NCBI GenBank assembly: GCA_003254925.1
Contig: QANZ01023999.1
Span: 125,008-189,007 of the forward strand
DNA length: 64,000 nt
Direction: 5' to 3'
Source of the DNA: Chamaecrista fasciculata
Lineage: Eukaryota; Streptophyta; Magnoliopsida; Fabales; Fabaceae
Each line of letters opens with the position of its first letter. The stretch's first letter is position 1. Shown piece by piece: positions 1 to 14,400 of the stretch. The notes beneath the pieces were generated by a model, which saw only the letters and a program-made list of their open reading frames with translations, ran no database searches and was not told where the DNA came from. A program made the translations under genes and the position numbers.

Positions 1-189
1 AAAAACAAATCATAGATAGAAATACATTAATAAAATATTTCAATGTTTATGAAATATTTAATATTTTTTAATAAAAAATATTAAAGTATTATATTTTTTA
101 TATATAAAAATAAATATTTATTAGTTTCCTTCAGGAGACTTGCTGCACATGAAGTATTAAATATTTGGTTCAGGCCAAAAAAAAAAAAA

Positions 190-1159
190 NNNNNNNNNNN
201 NNNNNNNNNNNNNNNNNNNNNNNNNNNNNNNNNNNNNNNNNNNNNNNNNNNNNNNNNNNNNNNNNNNNNNNNNNNNNNNNNNNNNNNNNNNNNNNNNNNN
301 NNNNNNNNNNNNNNNNNNNNNNNNNNNNNNNNNNNNNNNNNNNNNNNNNNNNNNNNNNNNNNNNNNNNNNNNNNNNNNNNNNNNNNNNNNNNNNNNNNNN
401 NNNNNNNNNNNNNNNNNNNNNNNNNNNNNNNNNNNNNNNNNNNNNNNNNNNNNNNNNNNNNNNNNNNNNNNNNNNNNNNNNNNNNNNNNNNNNNNNNNNN
501 NNNNNNNNNNNNNNNNNNNNNNNNNNNNNNNNNNNNNNNNNNNNNNNNNNNNNNNNNNNNNNNNNNNNNNNNNNNNNNNNNNNNNNNNNNNNNNNNNNNN
601 NNNNNNNNNNNNNNNNNNNNNNNNNNNNNNNNNNNNNNNNNNNNNNNNNNNNNNNNNNNNNNNNNNNNNNNNNNNNNNNNNNNNNNNNNNNNNNNNNNNN
701 NNNNNNNNNNNNNNNNNNNNNNNNNNNNNNNNNNNNNNNNNNNNNNNNNNNNNNNNNNNNNNNNNNNNNNNNNNNNNNNNNNNNNNNNNNNNNNNNNNNN
801 NNNNNNNNNNNNNNNNNNNNNNNNNNNNNNNNNNNNNNNNNNNNNNNNNNNNNNNNNNNNNNNNNNNNNNNNNNNNNNNNNNNNNNNNNNNNNNNNNNNN
901 NNNNNNNNNNNNNNNNNNNNNNNNNNNNNNNNNNNNNNNNNNNNNNNNNNNNNNNNNNNNNNNNNNNNNNNNNNNNNNNNNNNNNNNNNNNNNNNNNNNN
1001 NNNNNNNNNNNNNNNNNNNNNNNNNNNNNNNNNNNNNNNNNNNNNNNNNNNNNNNNNNNNNNNNNNNNNNNNNNNNNNNNNNNNNNNNNNNNNNNNNNNN
1101 NNNNNNNNNNNNNNNNNNNNNNNNNNNNNNNNNNNNNNNNNNNNNNNNNNNNNNNNNNN
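190..1159. other. assembly gap (Ns)
   Basis: A run of 970 unknown bases. Reading frames that appear to cross it are artefacts. Confidence 0.99.
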
Positions 1160-1161
1160 TA

Positions 1162-1390
1162 TAATGCAAAGTTTGATTCTTGACATGGGATGCAATGGGT
1201 CATGAGCCACTAAAATAATCACACGTGGAAAAGTTAGTTGTATGTAAGTAGTGGTGTAACTCCATACACAATTTTATTTGTTTGAAAAATTTATTATTTT
1301 TTATTATTTTTTAGCATTAAATTACATCAATGGCTAAAATTATACCACATCAGCATTTGTATCCCATGTCAAGAATTAAACTTTGCATCT
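1162..1390. mobile_element. small MITE with TA flanks (copy 1)
   Basis: Terminal inverted repeats of about 45 bp begin with TAATGCAAAGTTTGATTC on the left and are mirrored by the right end (AAACTTTGCATCT). Both sides are flanked by the dinucleotide TA, as expected for Tc1/mariner-type insertion. A related element lies at 57401-57590 in the intron of the PGG gene. No coding capacity is seen. The left edge lies just after the assembly gap. Confidence 0.7.
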
Positions 1391-1392
1391 TA

Positions 1393-3030
1393 GATTAATC
1401 CTTAATATGCATTATGTCTTACTGTAATCAAACTACTTTTCATTATTAAGCTGACAATTAATTCTTTTAGTTGTTTCATTTCAAGTCTAACATGGTAAGA
1501 CATTTTCCACCCAAAAAAAAAAAAATCTGTAAGAAATGTTTAAACTATTCTTTTTTTCCCCCTTTTAATAGAACATTTATCTTTGGTTTGCTAGTACAAG
1601 TTGGGTTGATTTACTATTTTTATTGTTGTAACGTAATTTTGACTAACGTGTCTGGTGACGTATAATTGTTAGATTGATTTGTCGTCTATTTTTTATGTAA
1701 TGTTAATTTCATGCGACTCTAGACATTTTTTATTATTTTTATTTTTAATATATTGTGATACTTCGAAGACCAAATTAACTTAATTATTCATGAGACATTG
1801 AAAATAGTCTAATATGTTATTATATTATTAATTAATTAAGTCTTTTTTTTTATTTTTTTTTTTCAATTCTACCATTAAGTAAGACAAGTTTTACTTAGTG
1901 TTATTCTAACCACATTTTACTTAGTGTTTGATCTAGACAAAGCATATAGGCATAACTCTTTCCAATTTCTATATAGTCACACACCATTTACCAATTGTTT
2001 TTTTTTTTCTCAAAAGCATTCCATTTACAAAAAATAATGTTAATTTTTACTAATTACTAAAGAGGCACAAAATTCTCAGAGTGAAAATTGAGAAAAAAAA
2101 GGGTAAAGTAGGAGTAGAAAAAACAATACATATATTAAGGTTGAGGATTTAATTAAACTCGAAAAATGGAGTGTAAAATTAGATCTTAGACTTAGATCCT
2201 AAAATCGCAAGTGTTTATTAAAGTATAAATAATGCAATCTTTAGATCATATGTCTATCACTCAATTAATTTATATGCATCAAAATATAATTATTTTATTT
2301 TTTTTTTGTTTTTCTTTATATATATATATTGGTAAAGTAATTTATAGCATATAAAATTATTTACAAGCATAAAAGTATTCAAAATTTGTCATATTTTAAC
2401 AAAATATCTCATAATTCATTAAACAATTTTATTTTAAAATAATTTTTATAATCTCATCTTATTAGGGTGATATTTAAATTTTTTAAGAAAATATAAATTC
2501 TTATCATAAAATCGTAAAATCGTGAAATCGATAAGATGTACAATCATTTTTGGTATATATAAAATTGAGATTTAAATAAAATTTTATATTTTACTTAAGA
2601 TCTAAATTAATTTGTTTAGATAAATTATAAATGCATAAGATTTTAAAATTTAAGTCGAGATTTTTGTTTCCTAATCCTAATTGATGTGTAGGCAATGACA
2701 GAAAAGAGAGAAACTTGACCCTCAAAAAACGTGACCCGGATCCTCTCTATTCGTATGGTCGCATAGAATTTTCTGCATTGGGGGTCGACCCTCACAATTT
2801 ATTTCAAAACATATTGTTTCATTAACGAAAGAATGTATTTCACAAAATAAGATTACTACGTGTCAAAATCTCAACGACAAAGATAAAATTTGACGGTAAA
2901 AAACTGGCTAAATAGAAAAAAAAAATTAGAGAAACCTGACTTAGAGGATCTAATTTTTCAAAAAGAATAGAAAAATATAAGACACCGAGTCACCGAAGAC
3001 GAAACTCGTGAGTTAACTCGAACGCACCCT
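1393..3030. other. AT-rich intergenic region upstream of the CID4-like gene
   Basis: No ORF with recognisable homology and no clear repeat structure was seen. The last few hundred bases probably contain the promoter of the next gene, but no TATA box could be assigned with confidence. Confidence 0.5.
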
Positions 3031-3039
3031 ATAATAACT

Positions 3040-3131
3040 TCCTCTTTCGTTTTGGGGGCTTTCTGCTTCATAGCGTTTTCCCTTGTTGTTTTGCTTCCTT
3101 CCTCTTTCAAAATCTCAGAACCCACTCTCAT

Positions 3132-3166
<35 letters not shown>

Positions 3167-5425
3167 CACAACGTTAGAAAACCAAAACCTCACTTTCTTC
3201 TGCATCCTCTTTCGTTTCTGTGATTCGTGTCTTCTTCGTCTTATTGGGTCACTCTTTCTTCAAGGAGCAGCAACCCTTAATCATTCCAATCCCTAATCGG
3301 AAGAGTTTTTTTTTGTAGTTCCTCTGTTGAACGTATAGTTGAATCAAGCAATTACGCTGTGATCAAGCTCGTAGTGGTAACCAAATTGTTCTCAATTTTT
3401 TTTCCCGTGCTTTTGCTTGAATTCTTTGTGGTAGTTGTGTGTATTGTATATTCAATTGTTTATGCTCTCCTCTTTGGTTATGACTTGGTGGGGGAAGAAT
3501 GAGAATGAACAACGGTGATGTTTTGCTTTGGAATTTTGATTCTTTTATCTCAAGGTCGGATTTTTTTTAGGTATGCTTGGATGATTGTTTTTGTTTTTCA
3601 ATAGTCATTTAGTTTCTATGCTACCCATCGGCTAATTGGCTTTTATCTGCATAGTGTCACTTGTGAGTCATGTGCATTTGTCCCTGAATGCCAAGTCAAA
3701 GTTGTCTTTGGCTTTTGGGATTATTAACAGGACTAATATTGAATGAATGAATGAATGGAAACTTTGAGGATTGGAGGAGGAGAAAATAAATCCAAAAGAA
3801 TAAAGAGAAGAAAAAGATGAAAGAACCATATAAACAGAACAAAGCTCTGTAGTCCTGTTTAATACCAGAAGTAAGATCCTCCAAAAGGTAAAGAACTTCA
3901 CATCAGAAGGAACCTTAGATTTCCAAAAAGAATCTGCAAGAAGGATTTCTTTCTGTTTGAGAATGTGAAAATAAGATTTACAGGAGTAAACAGCGGACGA
4001 ATCTGTAGTCCAAACCCCAAATGCTTATAAATTTTTGCACTGGAAGAGAGGGTTGGATAGAGTCAATTTCATAGTTGTAGAAATCTCACTAAATGCATTA
4101 TCGATTGTATCGATTCAGAAGCTGGACAATATTGATTGCTGAAAGAATGGTTACTTGGCTGGAACTGGTGCATGGATTGCAGGAATTGTGTAAGATCGTG
4201 CCAGAATTGTGAACCACACTATTTCTGTGATTTGGGAAGGGCATGTTTCTGATGAGTTCATCAGTTCTGTGCAGGGGTCAAAGATTATCTGAAACAGACC
4301 TGATTACCCAAATAATGAAGAACATGATGTGTTGATAGGGATGAGTGAAACACTGCATAGTGCATTACAGGATGCACAGCAATAGTGAAACACTAAAACA
4401 TGCACTGTTAGAGTCTTAAGACTTGAAGGCTGACACTAAAACATGCACTGTTAGAGTTTTAAAAACCCTATTGGAGTCTTGCCTTGCCAAGAAGCTTTGT
4501 AACCAAAACTACTTTCTTTTACTCTATTCTTTCTATATTTTAGTTTCTCTTATATAGCCATGAATCCAAAACAAAATTGTGATAAAAGACTCACTTGGGA
4601 TCATTGTAACTCCATTGGTCTGCTCTACATATCATGTTATATTTCTGTATTTGTGAATCTTACATTACAATTAACCAATAAAAAAATAGTCATCTGATTC
4701 ACAATTCACATTGTTATTTGACAACTATGGTCAATTGTATGAAGATGGGAACCCATCTCTTAACTTTCACAATCATTGAAATTTTGAAGGAGTTGAGAAT
4801 TTTAAAAAAGTGTTAAAATCCTAGAAATTGTAAATACTATAGATAGATAAGGGGGTATACAAATGTTCTTAAAGGGTTTACACTTTACATTTTGGTTGTA
4901 AAGGTTCCAAACTGTTTCAAGGTTTGAAATGGGAATTAGATATAGGGATTGGAATTTGTTTTTTGAACTTTGGGGATTTTTTAAGTAACTAAATTATCAC
5001 ATTGATATTATTTGTGGAAAGTTTTGATATAGCCTCTATTTCTAAATACTCTATTGAACATTCTGAGCTGAATGAAAATAGATTTGAAAATGTAATAGGT
5101 GATTATCCTCCTTGGGGAAACCAATTAGTTTGTATAAACTTATCAGACAATGTAAGAAGCTGATAAATTTTGCAGGTCGGGAAAAATCATGTCAGCTGGG
5201 TATATACTTACTGCCTTTTGTTTATTTTTACTTGATCTCTTTCTGCTTTGTGAGCTTGAATATATCTTTGGATACATCCAGTGTTTTCTTTTGTAGTACG
5301 CATTTATATATAATGAATAACCTTGGTTTGTAATGATATGTTTATACTGTCCTACCATCACTGGATGAGTGTACATTGTCCATTGACTCTCAAAGTATTT
5401 TATATTAGAGTGGCCACTAGTAAAG
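3040..5425 (+). other. 5' leader region of the CID4-like gene, with leader intron(s)
   Basis: A pyrimidine-rich stretch with a CT microsatellite (3137-3163) has the composition of a plant 5' untranslated leader. A donor-like site (G|GTAACC) lies near 3376 and acceptor-like sites near 5176, so the leader is probably split by an intron of about 1.8 kb. Inside the presumed intron a 25-bp direct repeat starts at about 4390 and 4433. Exact transcription start and leader splicing are inferred; cDNA would settle them. Confidence 0.45.
3137..3163 (+). repeat. (CT)13 microsatellite in the leader
   Basis: An uninterrupted CT dinucleotide run in the presumed 5' untranslated region, as is common in plant leaders. 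Confidence 0.95.
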
Positions 5426-8400
5426 ATGAATTTGCAACAAGTTGGGCAGCCTAAATCTTCTAATGGACATGGCCGTCGAAAATCTGAAAGAGAAGGGGCA
5501 TTTAAGTCAGAGACTAAGATCCAGTATGGGAAATCAAATGCCAGCAGATTAGCAAGTACAGGTGTACTTCTGTCCTGAATTATTTATTTTGCACTTTTGT
5601 TTGCTTTGCTGATATTGTTGTTTTACAGGTGCAGTGACTGGCACTAGAGGTGGCGGTGGTGAGAGCCCTTCACGTGATCGATTGTTGTATATGGCAACAT
5701 GTCTTATTGGGCAACAGGTGGAAGTCCAGCTGAAAGATGGATCTATACACACTGGAATTTTTCATACAGTAAATCCTGACCAAGATTTTGGTGTGTTCTT
5801 CTGATTCTTCATTATTTTTATTATTATTTTGGTAATAATCAAGACATCTACGGAAGTGGCATAGCTGATATGTTGAATAGTTGATAGTTGCCTGCTTACT
5901 TTGTTTCATTGTTTAATACGGAATATAGAGTACTTCTTCTGCTTTCACCATTCTAACTTTTCTTCCCCTACTTAGGAATTGTCTTGAAGATGGCTCGCTT
6001 GATAAAGGATAGCTCTCTTCGAGGGCAGAGATCTGGCACAGAAGTGAGCGAGGCTCCCATAAAGATACGTGTTATAAATGGCAATGATCTTGTACAAATC
6101 ACAGCACAGGTTAGCTGCTTCTTGTAATAAAGGGGATATTTGTTAGTAATTTCACTTTAGAATCTGCAATCTTGTCAGTTTTTACAGGGACATTGTTTGG
6201 TAATAAAATGTTTGAAAAATTAATCTAGGACTAGGTGCAGATGCTGTGAAAACATTGTTAATTTGTTTCTTGATGCTATTTATGAGATTTTGAATTATGA
6301 TAGGATGTTGTTGTTTCACGGGATGGTCTACATAGTGAAGCTCATCATGAAATGCATCACGAGATTATGGTTGATTCAGCTATTTCTCAATCTCGTCATG
6401 TTGAGGTAGAGAGAGAACTGCAACCCTGGGTACCGGATGGAGATGATCCAGAATGCCCTGAACTGGAAAACATATTTGATGATCCCTGGAATAGGTGGAT
6501 ATACTGATCCTTTCTCTTTCTATCCTTAAATATATAGTTTTCTTCTATAAACAAAATTATTGTTTCTATTTTTGTAACTTGCTTTTTGAACCTAACCTTA
6601 AATTTTAAAGTTGGCTGAGAACTATAACTTGTGATTTGTGTAGTTTAACAAAGGAGATTGCTTTAAAATCATATTCCTTTTGTAAGTGGTGATGCTGGAA
6701 TTCTGGCATCCTTTTCCTCTTCAAAACATAGACACTTCAAAAAGAAGTTATGTCAGCGTCCCACGTATGCTTAATGCAACATTCATATTAGAGACAATGA
6801 CACTCCAATTTCTGTTGTGTTTGGTATCTAGCATCTGTGCCCATGTGTTTTAGCTTCTCCCCCCTTTTATTTTTAATTATATAATTGGAAATATGTGATT
6901 TGGGGTAATTTAACAAGGAAAAGAAACCGAGTACAAAGAAAGCTTCTATTTCTGTTATTTAGCACAGGTAGCAATAGCTGTAGTGTAGCAGAATCATCTC
7001 TGGACAAGCTGGTTCTGTTATGTAGCATTTGTTTCCATTTTTTATATTTAAATTTTTTCATATACTTTTTAATCTTGTGCTTGTTCTTCTTTCTGTAACT
7101 TCTGAACTATATTTCTTCCCAGTGATGCTTCAACATCATATGATTCTGCAAACTTTTTGTTTATGCTCTCCTTTCCTATAAATTTCTCTCTTGGGTCACA
7201 GATCACCTTTGGAAGAACTAAGAAGTTTTTTTAAGAGAGTGGAGGAGAAATTATAGAATAGAGGAGATGATGTTCCTTCCTCAACATAGAAATTAAGAGA
7301 AAATGGGGAGCCTGAACTCTATGCTCAGGCTGTAGGTCGATATATCTATTTAAGGATGCTAAGAAATGTTGCCTGAAGAATTATCAATGGGTCACTGGGG
7401 TACAGTTTGTTTTTGTATTCTAGACTCAATAAAGAGGAAATATGTAATTTCTGTGTTAGATCCTTAACATTGAGGAGAGGCTTAGTTAATATAACATTGT
7501 AATTATTGTTATGCATACCCCAGTGCTTTTACTTGTATATTTCTTACGGTTATTGTGTTTTGTTTGATATTGATAATTTTTTGTATTTTTTAAGGGGTTG
7601 GGATCAGTTTCAAACAAATGAAACATTGTTTGGTGTGAAAAGCACATTCAATGAGGAACTGTATACAACAAAGCTTGAAAGAGGGCCTCGAACAAGAGAG
7701 TTGGAAAGACAAGCTTTAAAAATAGCAAGAGAAATTGAGGGTGAGGAAACCAAAGATCTTCATCTAGCAGAGGTTAGTGTGGCTTGAATGGTTTGGTTTT
7801 TCCTACTTTTCCTTTTCCTTTAAGAATCAACAAAATTCTTTATTTAATCATTTGAATACCTTGAGCTATATATATCAATTTCTCAACAGGAAAGAGGCAT
7901 TTATTTACCTGAAAACTTTGATATAGATGAAGAGACCAGATTCTCTTCTGTCTATAGAGGTAAAGGGGTTGATGACAGTGGATATGATGAAGGTGAGGAC
8001 ATTCTGTCAGATTCCCGAAATTCTGAAACATTTGGCAGTATGTTTGCTCCAGTCATCAAGAAATCCAGTGACAGTGAAAAAGGCAATGATAGAGCTCAAA
8101 TACCTTCAAATCCCTTCTCTGTGGTATTTCCTCTTTCAGTTATTGAATTAGTATCTTATATTTTAAGGTGTCTCAGTCATATATCTCTTTTATGGATACG
8201 ACCATGGCCTTGCCTTGCTTGTGATTGAGACTACCGTAATGTTATGTGTACCTCCTTTTAATAACATTCTTCTATTGACCTGCTGTTGTAAAAAAGAGGG
8301 AACAAAAAATCTAATCATTTATTAAGATTATAGTTTGGTTTGTCCAAAACATGTTGGTGTCGAAAGTTCCTTTTGTTTTAACTTTTAAGTCATTGCTTTC

Positions 8401-11400
8401 TCCTTCCTCCCCCTTTCCTCTTAGGAGTAAATGACTACTTTTTCAATTTGACGTAATGCCTTATTTTATATGGGTGTGCAGGATCTCCCTCAGTCATCTC
8501 AGTCAAATATTGGTGTGGATTTAAGCCGCTCTGGTTCTTATGATCATGCAAAGCAATTAGCATCTGAACTCCCTGCTGAAAATTACCTATCTTTGGATGG
8601 TGAAAGAAGGTTCTCATTGACAGTTTCTCTTTTTGGTATATGGTTACTCATTTCCACTGCAATATCAACTTTATACTGAATTGTCATATCCCCTTAAACT
8701 TATAGGGTTCACAACAATTCAGTTGATCAACATGGAGCCAACAAAATTACAAAGAAAGAAAATCAGGCAGTGAGTTCAACTTCCACTATGGCTACTCTCC
8801 AGTTGATCCTTACATAAATATTTAACTTGAGATTGTTAATTTAGATATTCCTATATCTCAACTTTTTTTTTTTTTTTTGGTTTGATTGATGCAGCAAGCT
8901 GAGGATGCTCAACTGTCAAAATCTAAGGGTTTGTGAAATTTCTTTATATCTCCTTGGAAATTGAGTTGATAAATTAGTAGAACGCCTGAAATTAATGTGC
9001 TGGAAATAACTCTTACTCAAGCACATTGTCTATTTATTCCAAGTGTCACAATTTTTACTAAAGAAAGTGCAGAAGAGTTATATATAACAGTACTCAATAG
9101 TAATACTCAGTTTTTCTCCTTAGAATTGCTTCACTTATGTTTCTAACTTTGTTGTAGTGTTTGATTTCTCCCTTATATATGTATTACTCTGATCATAGCA
9201 ACTTTTAATGCAGATTCACAGTTATTGCTTCACTCGAAGAAAGATGCTTCTGATAAAGGGGGATTAACTCCAAATTTGTCCTCCTATGCCCCATCATCTC
9301 ATGTTTTATCAAGTACTCAAGAAAAGACAGGGTCACCCAGTGATGTGATTGAGACTTCAGCTTCTGGCAAAGTCAATGAGGAAATAAAGTCTGTAAACTC
9401 TCGAGGAAGACCTGGTAGTTCTGCATCGTCTGGTTCGGAACGAGTTGGTGGTTTGGCTGCACCTTCTGGCCCCGGTCTCTCACCAAGTTCTTCTGTTGGT
9501 TCATTATCTTCTGAAAGATCGACACTGAATCCTAATGCAAAGGTGTGAAAAGTTCAAGATTGACTTGTGAAAATATGAAAACCGTGTGATCTGTTTCTTG
9601 CCTTCTATATTGCAATCATATGTCACAGAGCTTTCCCTTTTTTTTTCCCTGTTGTTTTCAGGAATTCAAGCTCAATCCTAATGCAAAGAGTTTCATTCCA
9701 TCTCAATCACCTGTTAGGCCTCCTTCCCCAGTGTCTGATGGTTCCTTCTATTTCCCTGCTAATGTAACTAGTCTACCTCATATGCCAGCCATGCCCATCA
9801 GTGTTGGAGTATGTATTCCATGACTAGATATACTTGTATTTCAATTGAGGAAGAAAATGTATTTTGTAAAGTTTTTGGATTGGTTTTTTGCTCTAATTTA
9901 GGTCTGCGGTTCTTACTTGCCACTCATACATAAATCTATTCATGAGCTAGGTGTGGGTTTATTTGTCAGTCTAGAATATTTTATTGACTCTAAGACAGTT
10001 TAGTTTAGTTTCTTTTCTTATTATCTTGGGACAAGAAGTTGAAATTTTGGTGGCTTTTTTTCAACATACTGGTTAATTCTTGTTTGTTTATTGTATATAT
10101 TATCAAGAATTTTATTTACTATTATATTTTTGTCATTAGGATTCATATTGATTGCTATCTCTGCAGCAGTTTCGCCCCCTGTTGTTGACTGATATTGGAT
10201 GAAAATTTAGCCCACAATGTACTTTTTCACTTAACTGCTTACACTACCATCACTTGTCATGAAGCTGATCTGGATATTATTCAGAATTTGTTTTCTTAAC
10301 TTCGTTTGTGAAAACTTCATATTGAGTTAGGGATTTAAATACAAGATGAACGATAATCTTTGCTAACACTAGTTAAGAGGTTGGTGAGTACATTTTGAGT
10401 CAATGCCTTGCCATTAGGTAGTAACTTGTGTAAAATAGTGGACAGAATTATCTTATTAGGTCTTAAAGTTCTTGAATATAATCTCTTCTTTACCTTGGTT
10501 TTGTTTTTACATCCATGATTAAGTTGAATATGGTATGCAGATGGGACCTGCGTTTGCTGGGCCTCAACATGTTGTATATAATCCACAGGTAGCCCAAATG
10601 CCATCACTAACTTATTTTTATCAAAATGGTCCTCAGGTGGGATATTAGTTGCTATGCTACGTCAAATGAATATTGTTACTCATCATAAATAATAAACATT
10701 ATTTTATCTAATTGCAGTATGGGCAACTTCTTGGTCATCCCAGACAAGTCATGTATATGCCACCAGGTTACCTCCCTGTAAGTACTCATCTTTTGCAAAT
10801 TAGCTTTAGATTTATTTATTTATTTATTGAACTTTTCTTTTCCTTTCTTTTGGGGTTGAATGGTGTCTTTTTTACGTTGCTAACATCAAATATTTTTTTT
10901 CTATCTATTCAAAAAATTCCTTATTCACTCTGGTTATACAACATCATATAAGTGCTATATTCTTATAAATCTTAAATTCATCTCTTGTGGGATTCCTTTA
11001 TTTTTTTTCAGAAAACCTATTTTTTAGTTCTTAAATTCATCTCAAAACTACACTTCAGTCCTAGATATTGGAAATATACTTTTTGATCTTTTCATTTTTA
11101 TTTTTGTTTTGCAAACATCAACTATTCAATCACCACGGATAACGTTTCAGTGATTTTTTTTTTGAACTGAACGTTTCAGTGATTAGATAATTGATATTTG
11201 TTAAAGAAAAAATAGGGGACCAAAATGTGTTTGTCCAATATACATGGACTAGACTAGACTGTATATAGTTTTGGGTTCAGGGACTAAAATAATACTCATT
11301 ATTTTTTCATGGAATGAGGACTCGTTTTCTTTTATGCATCTGAATTTGAACAGCCTTGGCTTCGACTATCTATCTGCTTTTGAGAAGCTTGAGTGGTTGA

Positions 11401-11470
11401 TTTTCAGGGACCACCATCTCCTCAATATGGTATCTTACAGGAAACGCAGTTTAAGGGACGGGATTATTAG
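5426..11470 (+). CDS. CID4: Ataxin-2 homologue, CID3/CID4-type PABP-interacting protein
   Basis: Fourteen coding exons join in frame to 651 residues: 5426-5561, 5629-5790, 5976-6109, 6304-6494, 7595-7772, 7890-8123, 8482-8609, 8706-8769, 8895-8928, 9214-9542, 9662-9808, 10541-10636, 10718-10777, 11408-11470. All introns are GT-AG. An Lsm fold runs from about residue 62 (DRLLYMATCLIGQQVEVQLK) to about 150. An LsmAD region follows from about 209 (GWDQFQTNETLFGVKSTFNE). A PAM2 motif for binding the MLLE domain of poly(A)-binding protein is at 534-543 (LNPNAKSFIP). The C-terminus is the short basic tail QFKGRDY. In this family the protein acts with PABP in cytoplasmic mRNA granules and translation control. 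The start is the first in-frame ATG after the leader, and the product length suits the family. The last exon is assigned from the conserved tail. CID3 and CID4 cannot be told apart by eye. Confidence 0.92.
11012..11300. mobile_element. Foldback MITE in the last CID4-like intron
   Basis: The left part (ACACTTCAGTCCTAGATATT and neighbours) is mirrored by the right part (TGGACTAGACTAGACTGTAT through GGGACTAAAATAAT), giving imperfect inverted arms of about 60-80 bp. A short internal direct repeat (AACGTTTCAGTGAT) is also present. It lies within the 630-bp intron before the terminal exon. No target duplication was resolved. Confidence 0.55.
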
Positions 11471-14400
11471 CAATTCAGCTGACTGTGCTCTTGGCAAGTC
11501 TGCTTCTTTCCTGAAGAATAGTTTCCAGGCATGGCTTGGAAAAGTTTTGAAGGGATGAAGATATGTGCTGTTTGTGGAGAGTTTATTATATAAATAGGTC
11601 TACTTGCATATTCAGGCTAGTTGACTCATTGTGGGATATAATTTTATGACCTTGCCTTCAACCAATACATGTTTTGGGGTTTCTCAGTTTTCTGTCTTCT
11701 TGTAGCTTGTGTCATAATGACAGAATGAACTCTTTTTTAACCCTTAATACTTATGCAACATTTTCTTTATTATATTTCTCCCATTTTCTAAACTCTAAAT
11801 GTTTTCCTTCATTTGACCCTTGCCATTTTTCTTCCTGTTGTGATGATGACAAATTATGCTGCTAAACCATGTTGCCTCATCAAATCCAAATAATTTTTTT
11901 AAGTGATCAAATACAGGAAAGAAAATGGACAGGATTCCAAGCATGACAAATCCATTCAAATATAGGTAATCTACATATCCTCATTTTATTTCCCAAACAA
12001 AAGGGTAATGAATGATAGGAATTTGGATTCTCTGAAATGTAATATTGATTCAGTTTGTCATCCTAATCTACATATCCTCATTCTATACCTCTCAAATTAT
12101 TAATCGGGTATCAATCCGATTTAGTCATCCTAATTGGACCAAATTGTATCTGACCAATCTTTTTTTTTTTTTTTTTTTTTTTTTTNTTTTTTTTTTTTTG
12201 AGTCAACTTGTCGGTCCGGATTTAAATTGTCAACCTACCAATCCATTTGACTCGGACTAAAAAAAAAACAAACCAAACTCAAGCACTGCGTTAAAGCCTC
12301 CCCACATTTTATTAAAAATTTCATATTACTAAGGAAACCAAACTTGAAGTCTCCATAATTGAAGCCTCCCACAAAAAGATTCCGTGTCAATTTGGATTAT
12401 TGATGATCACTCCAATTATACTAAAATGAGATGCAATGCGAGTTTTTTTGCTTCTTAGAAAAAATACCTCTTATATTTTCATCCAGGTATAACAATTTGG
12501 CCTAGGTCTTTTTTATTATTATTATTTTAATTATAATTAAAATATGTGTTAATGGCTAATTAAATCAATTGAATCAAATAATTTTGTTACGATATGCTAG
12601 ATAAAAAGTGGGTGAATAGCAAACTTTATCGTTTACGAGGAGCCTTATATATTACAATTTGCTTCTACCACAATTTAAACTTTTTTCTTGTATTCTTTAA
12701 TTTCCCTTTTGTGAATTTATAAATACTAGTTTGTGTTAGTAATATGTGAAAGTGTGGATAATTGTTTGAATTTGTGAATATCTATTTTTTCTTTAGCAAA
12801 AGATGACGATTTCTAATCAATTACATGTTTAAAATTGATTTCTTATGACTTAGTATATGTACAAAATGTTTGTTTAATTGATATATGTGTAAATATATAC
12901 ATATATTTGTTAATTTTCTTATTTGACCAGGGCAGCTGGATTTTTAGTGACCTAGCAATTAAACCGGTTACTTGCCCACCTGAACATTTACTCGGGTCAA
13001 TGACTAGTCTGAGTTTTCGATTTATACTTTGAAATTGGGTTAGTGGTGTGATAGCGACACTCGTCGTAAGGTGTCAGGCAGTCAAATTTAATTATACTTA
13101 AGCTTCGCAAATATAACTATATTTATTAAAATATAGTATAGATGCTAACCTAAGGTCGGATCTCTCGCGGAACTCAATGTGATGAGGCTAAGAGAATTGT
13201 GACGAAGATTATAACTTCTATTCTTGAGGGTTGTCACGGATTAATATTATGAATAATGAGTCAAAACAATACTTGAGAGAAAACCCTAGAGATGGACTAT
13301 CATAGTTCGTTCATTATAGATAACAAATAATTAATGTGCATTTATTAAACCAAGTCAAATTATGTATTTAGACTTAAACACAATCAATCAAGCAACATTA
13401 AGAAATATAAGATTAGGATAGATTACTCAACCAATAATGGATTATGAGCACTTTGTCAAAGCTCTTCAGGCCAATCTATATTATTGCCACATCGGAACAA
13501 ATAACAAGTATAAACAATTATATAATAATCCTAGTTATATTTCATGAGATATATAGAACACTCTTTAGTAAACCAACCATGTAAATAACATGTTAAAAGA
13601 GCAACCTTTATTAATCGTAAAAGAGACAGACTCCAGGAATGCCAACAATTATTCCTAATAAAGTACTGATCTATAAATCTAATGCATAAACAACTTTAGC
13701 AATAACCTATGAAGGAGTTGATCATACCTTATAAATGCAACATCAACATTTGGGCTCTACAACGAAACATAGTGAACTCAAGTCACATCCTTGAGGCAAT
13801 CCTCAAGTATCTACTTATTCAGTTACTCATGCTCTAGGCAGAGAACTATTCTAAACTAAACTAATGAGAGAAAGTGGTAAATTGGTGCTTTGAGCGTGGA
13901 ATGACGACTTCTATTTATAGTCCTGAATAGTGTGTTTGGTCCGCAAGTCAAGGGAAAATATTTGCGCCTGGGCCGTTACTTGCGCTGGCGGCCCAACACG
14001 GAAGCGCACCGAAATATCTGCGATATTTCGATTATATCTCTGTATCTTGAATCTTAGTCGTCCAAAATATACTCTAATGCTTCGGATTAATCTGCGCCGC
14101 GAGATTTTCCACTTGGGCCGTTGGCGCAAGTGACGGCGCAACATAATATTGCGCTGAAGCTTACTTGCTGACGTCATATTCCTATCAGATACGTGCCCCG
14201 CGGGATTTACCATCCTTGTGCCAGTGGCTCATCCAATGGCACAAGAATATCTTGTGCTCAACGTGATCTTTTCGATTATTCTAGATATTTCCCTCTTGGT
14301 TTGGCCCTGTTTGGATATCTAAAACACTAAATAAACCATTAAGTAGTACCTATTTATAAAGTACAATAAATAAATGCTAATTAACTCATTTTATCCACTT

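Noticed and set aside
81..1222. Long open frames spanning the first N run
   Set aside because: They consist almost wholly of unknown residues; the gap is simply not translated to stops.
13911..14213. Arginine-rich 100-codon minus-strand frame
   Set aside because: Its composition reflects a local GC-rich patch; no domain recognised and it overlaps an equally open opposite frame.
13040..14300. Possible solo LTR or caulimovirus-like sequence
   Set aside because: No TG...CA pair, primer site, reverse transcriptase or movement-protein motif could be found.
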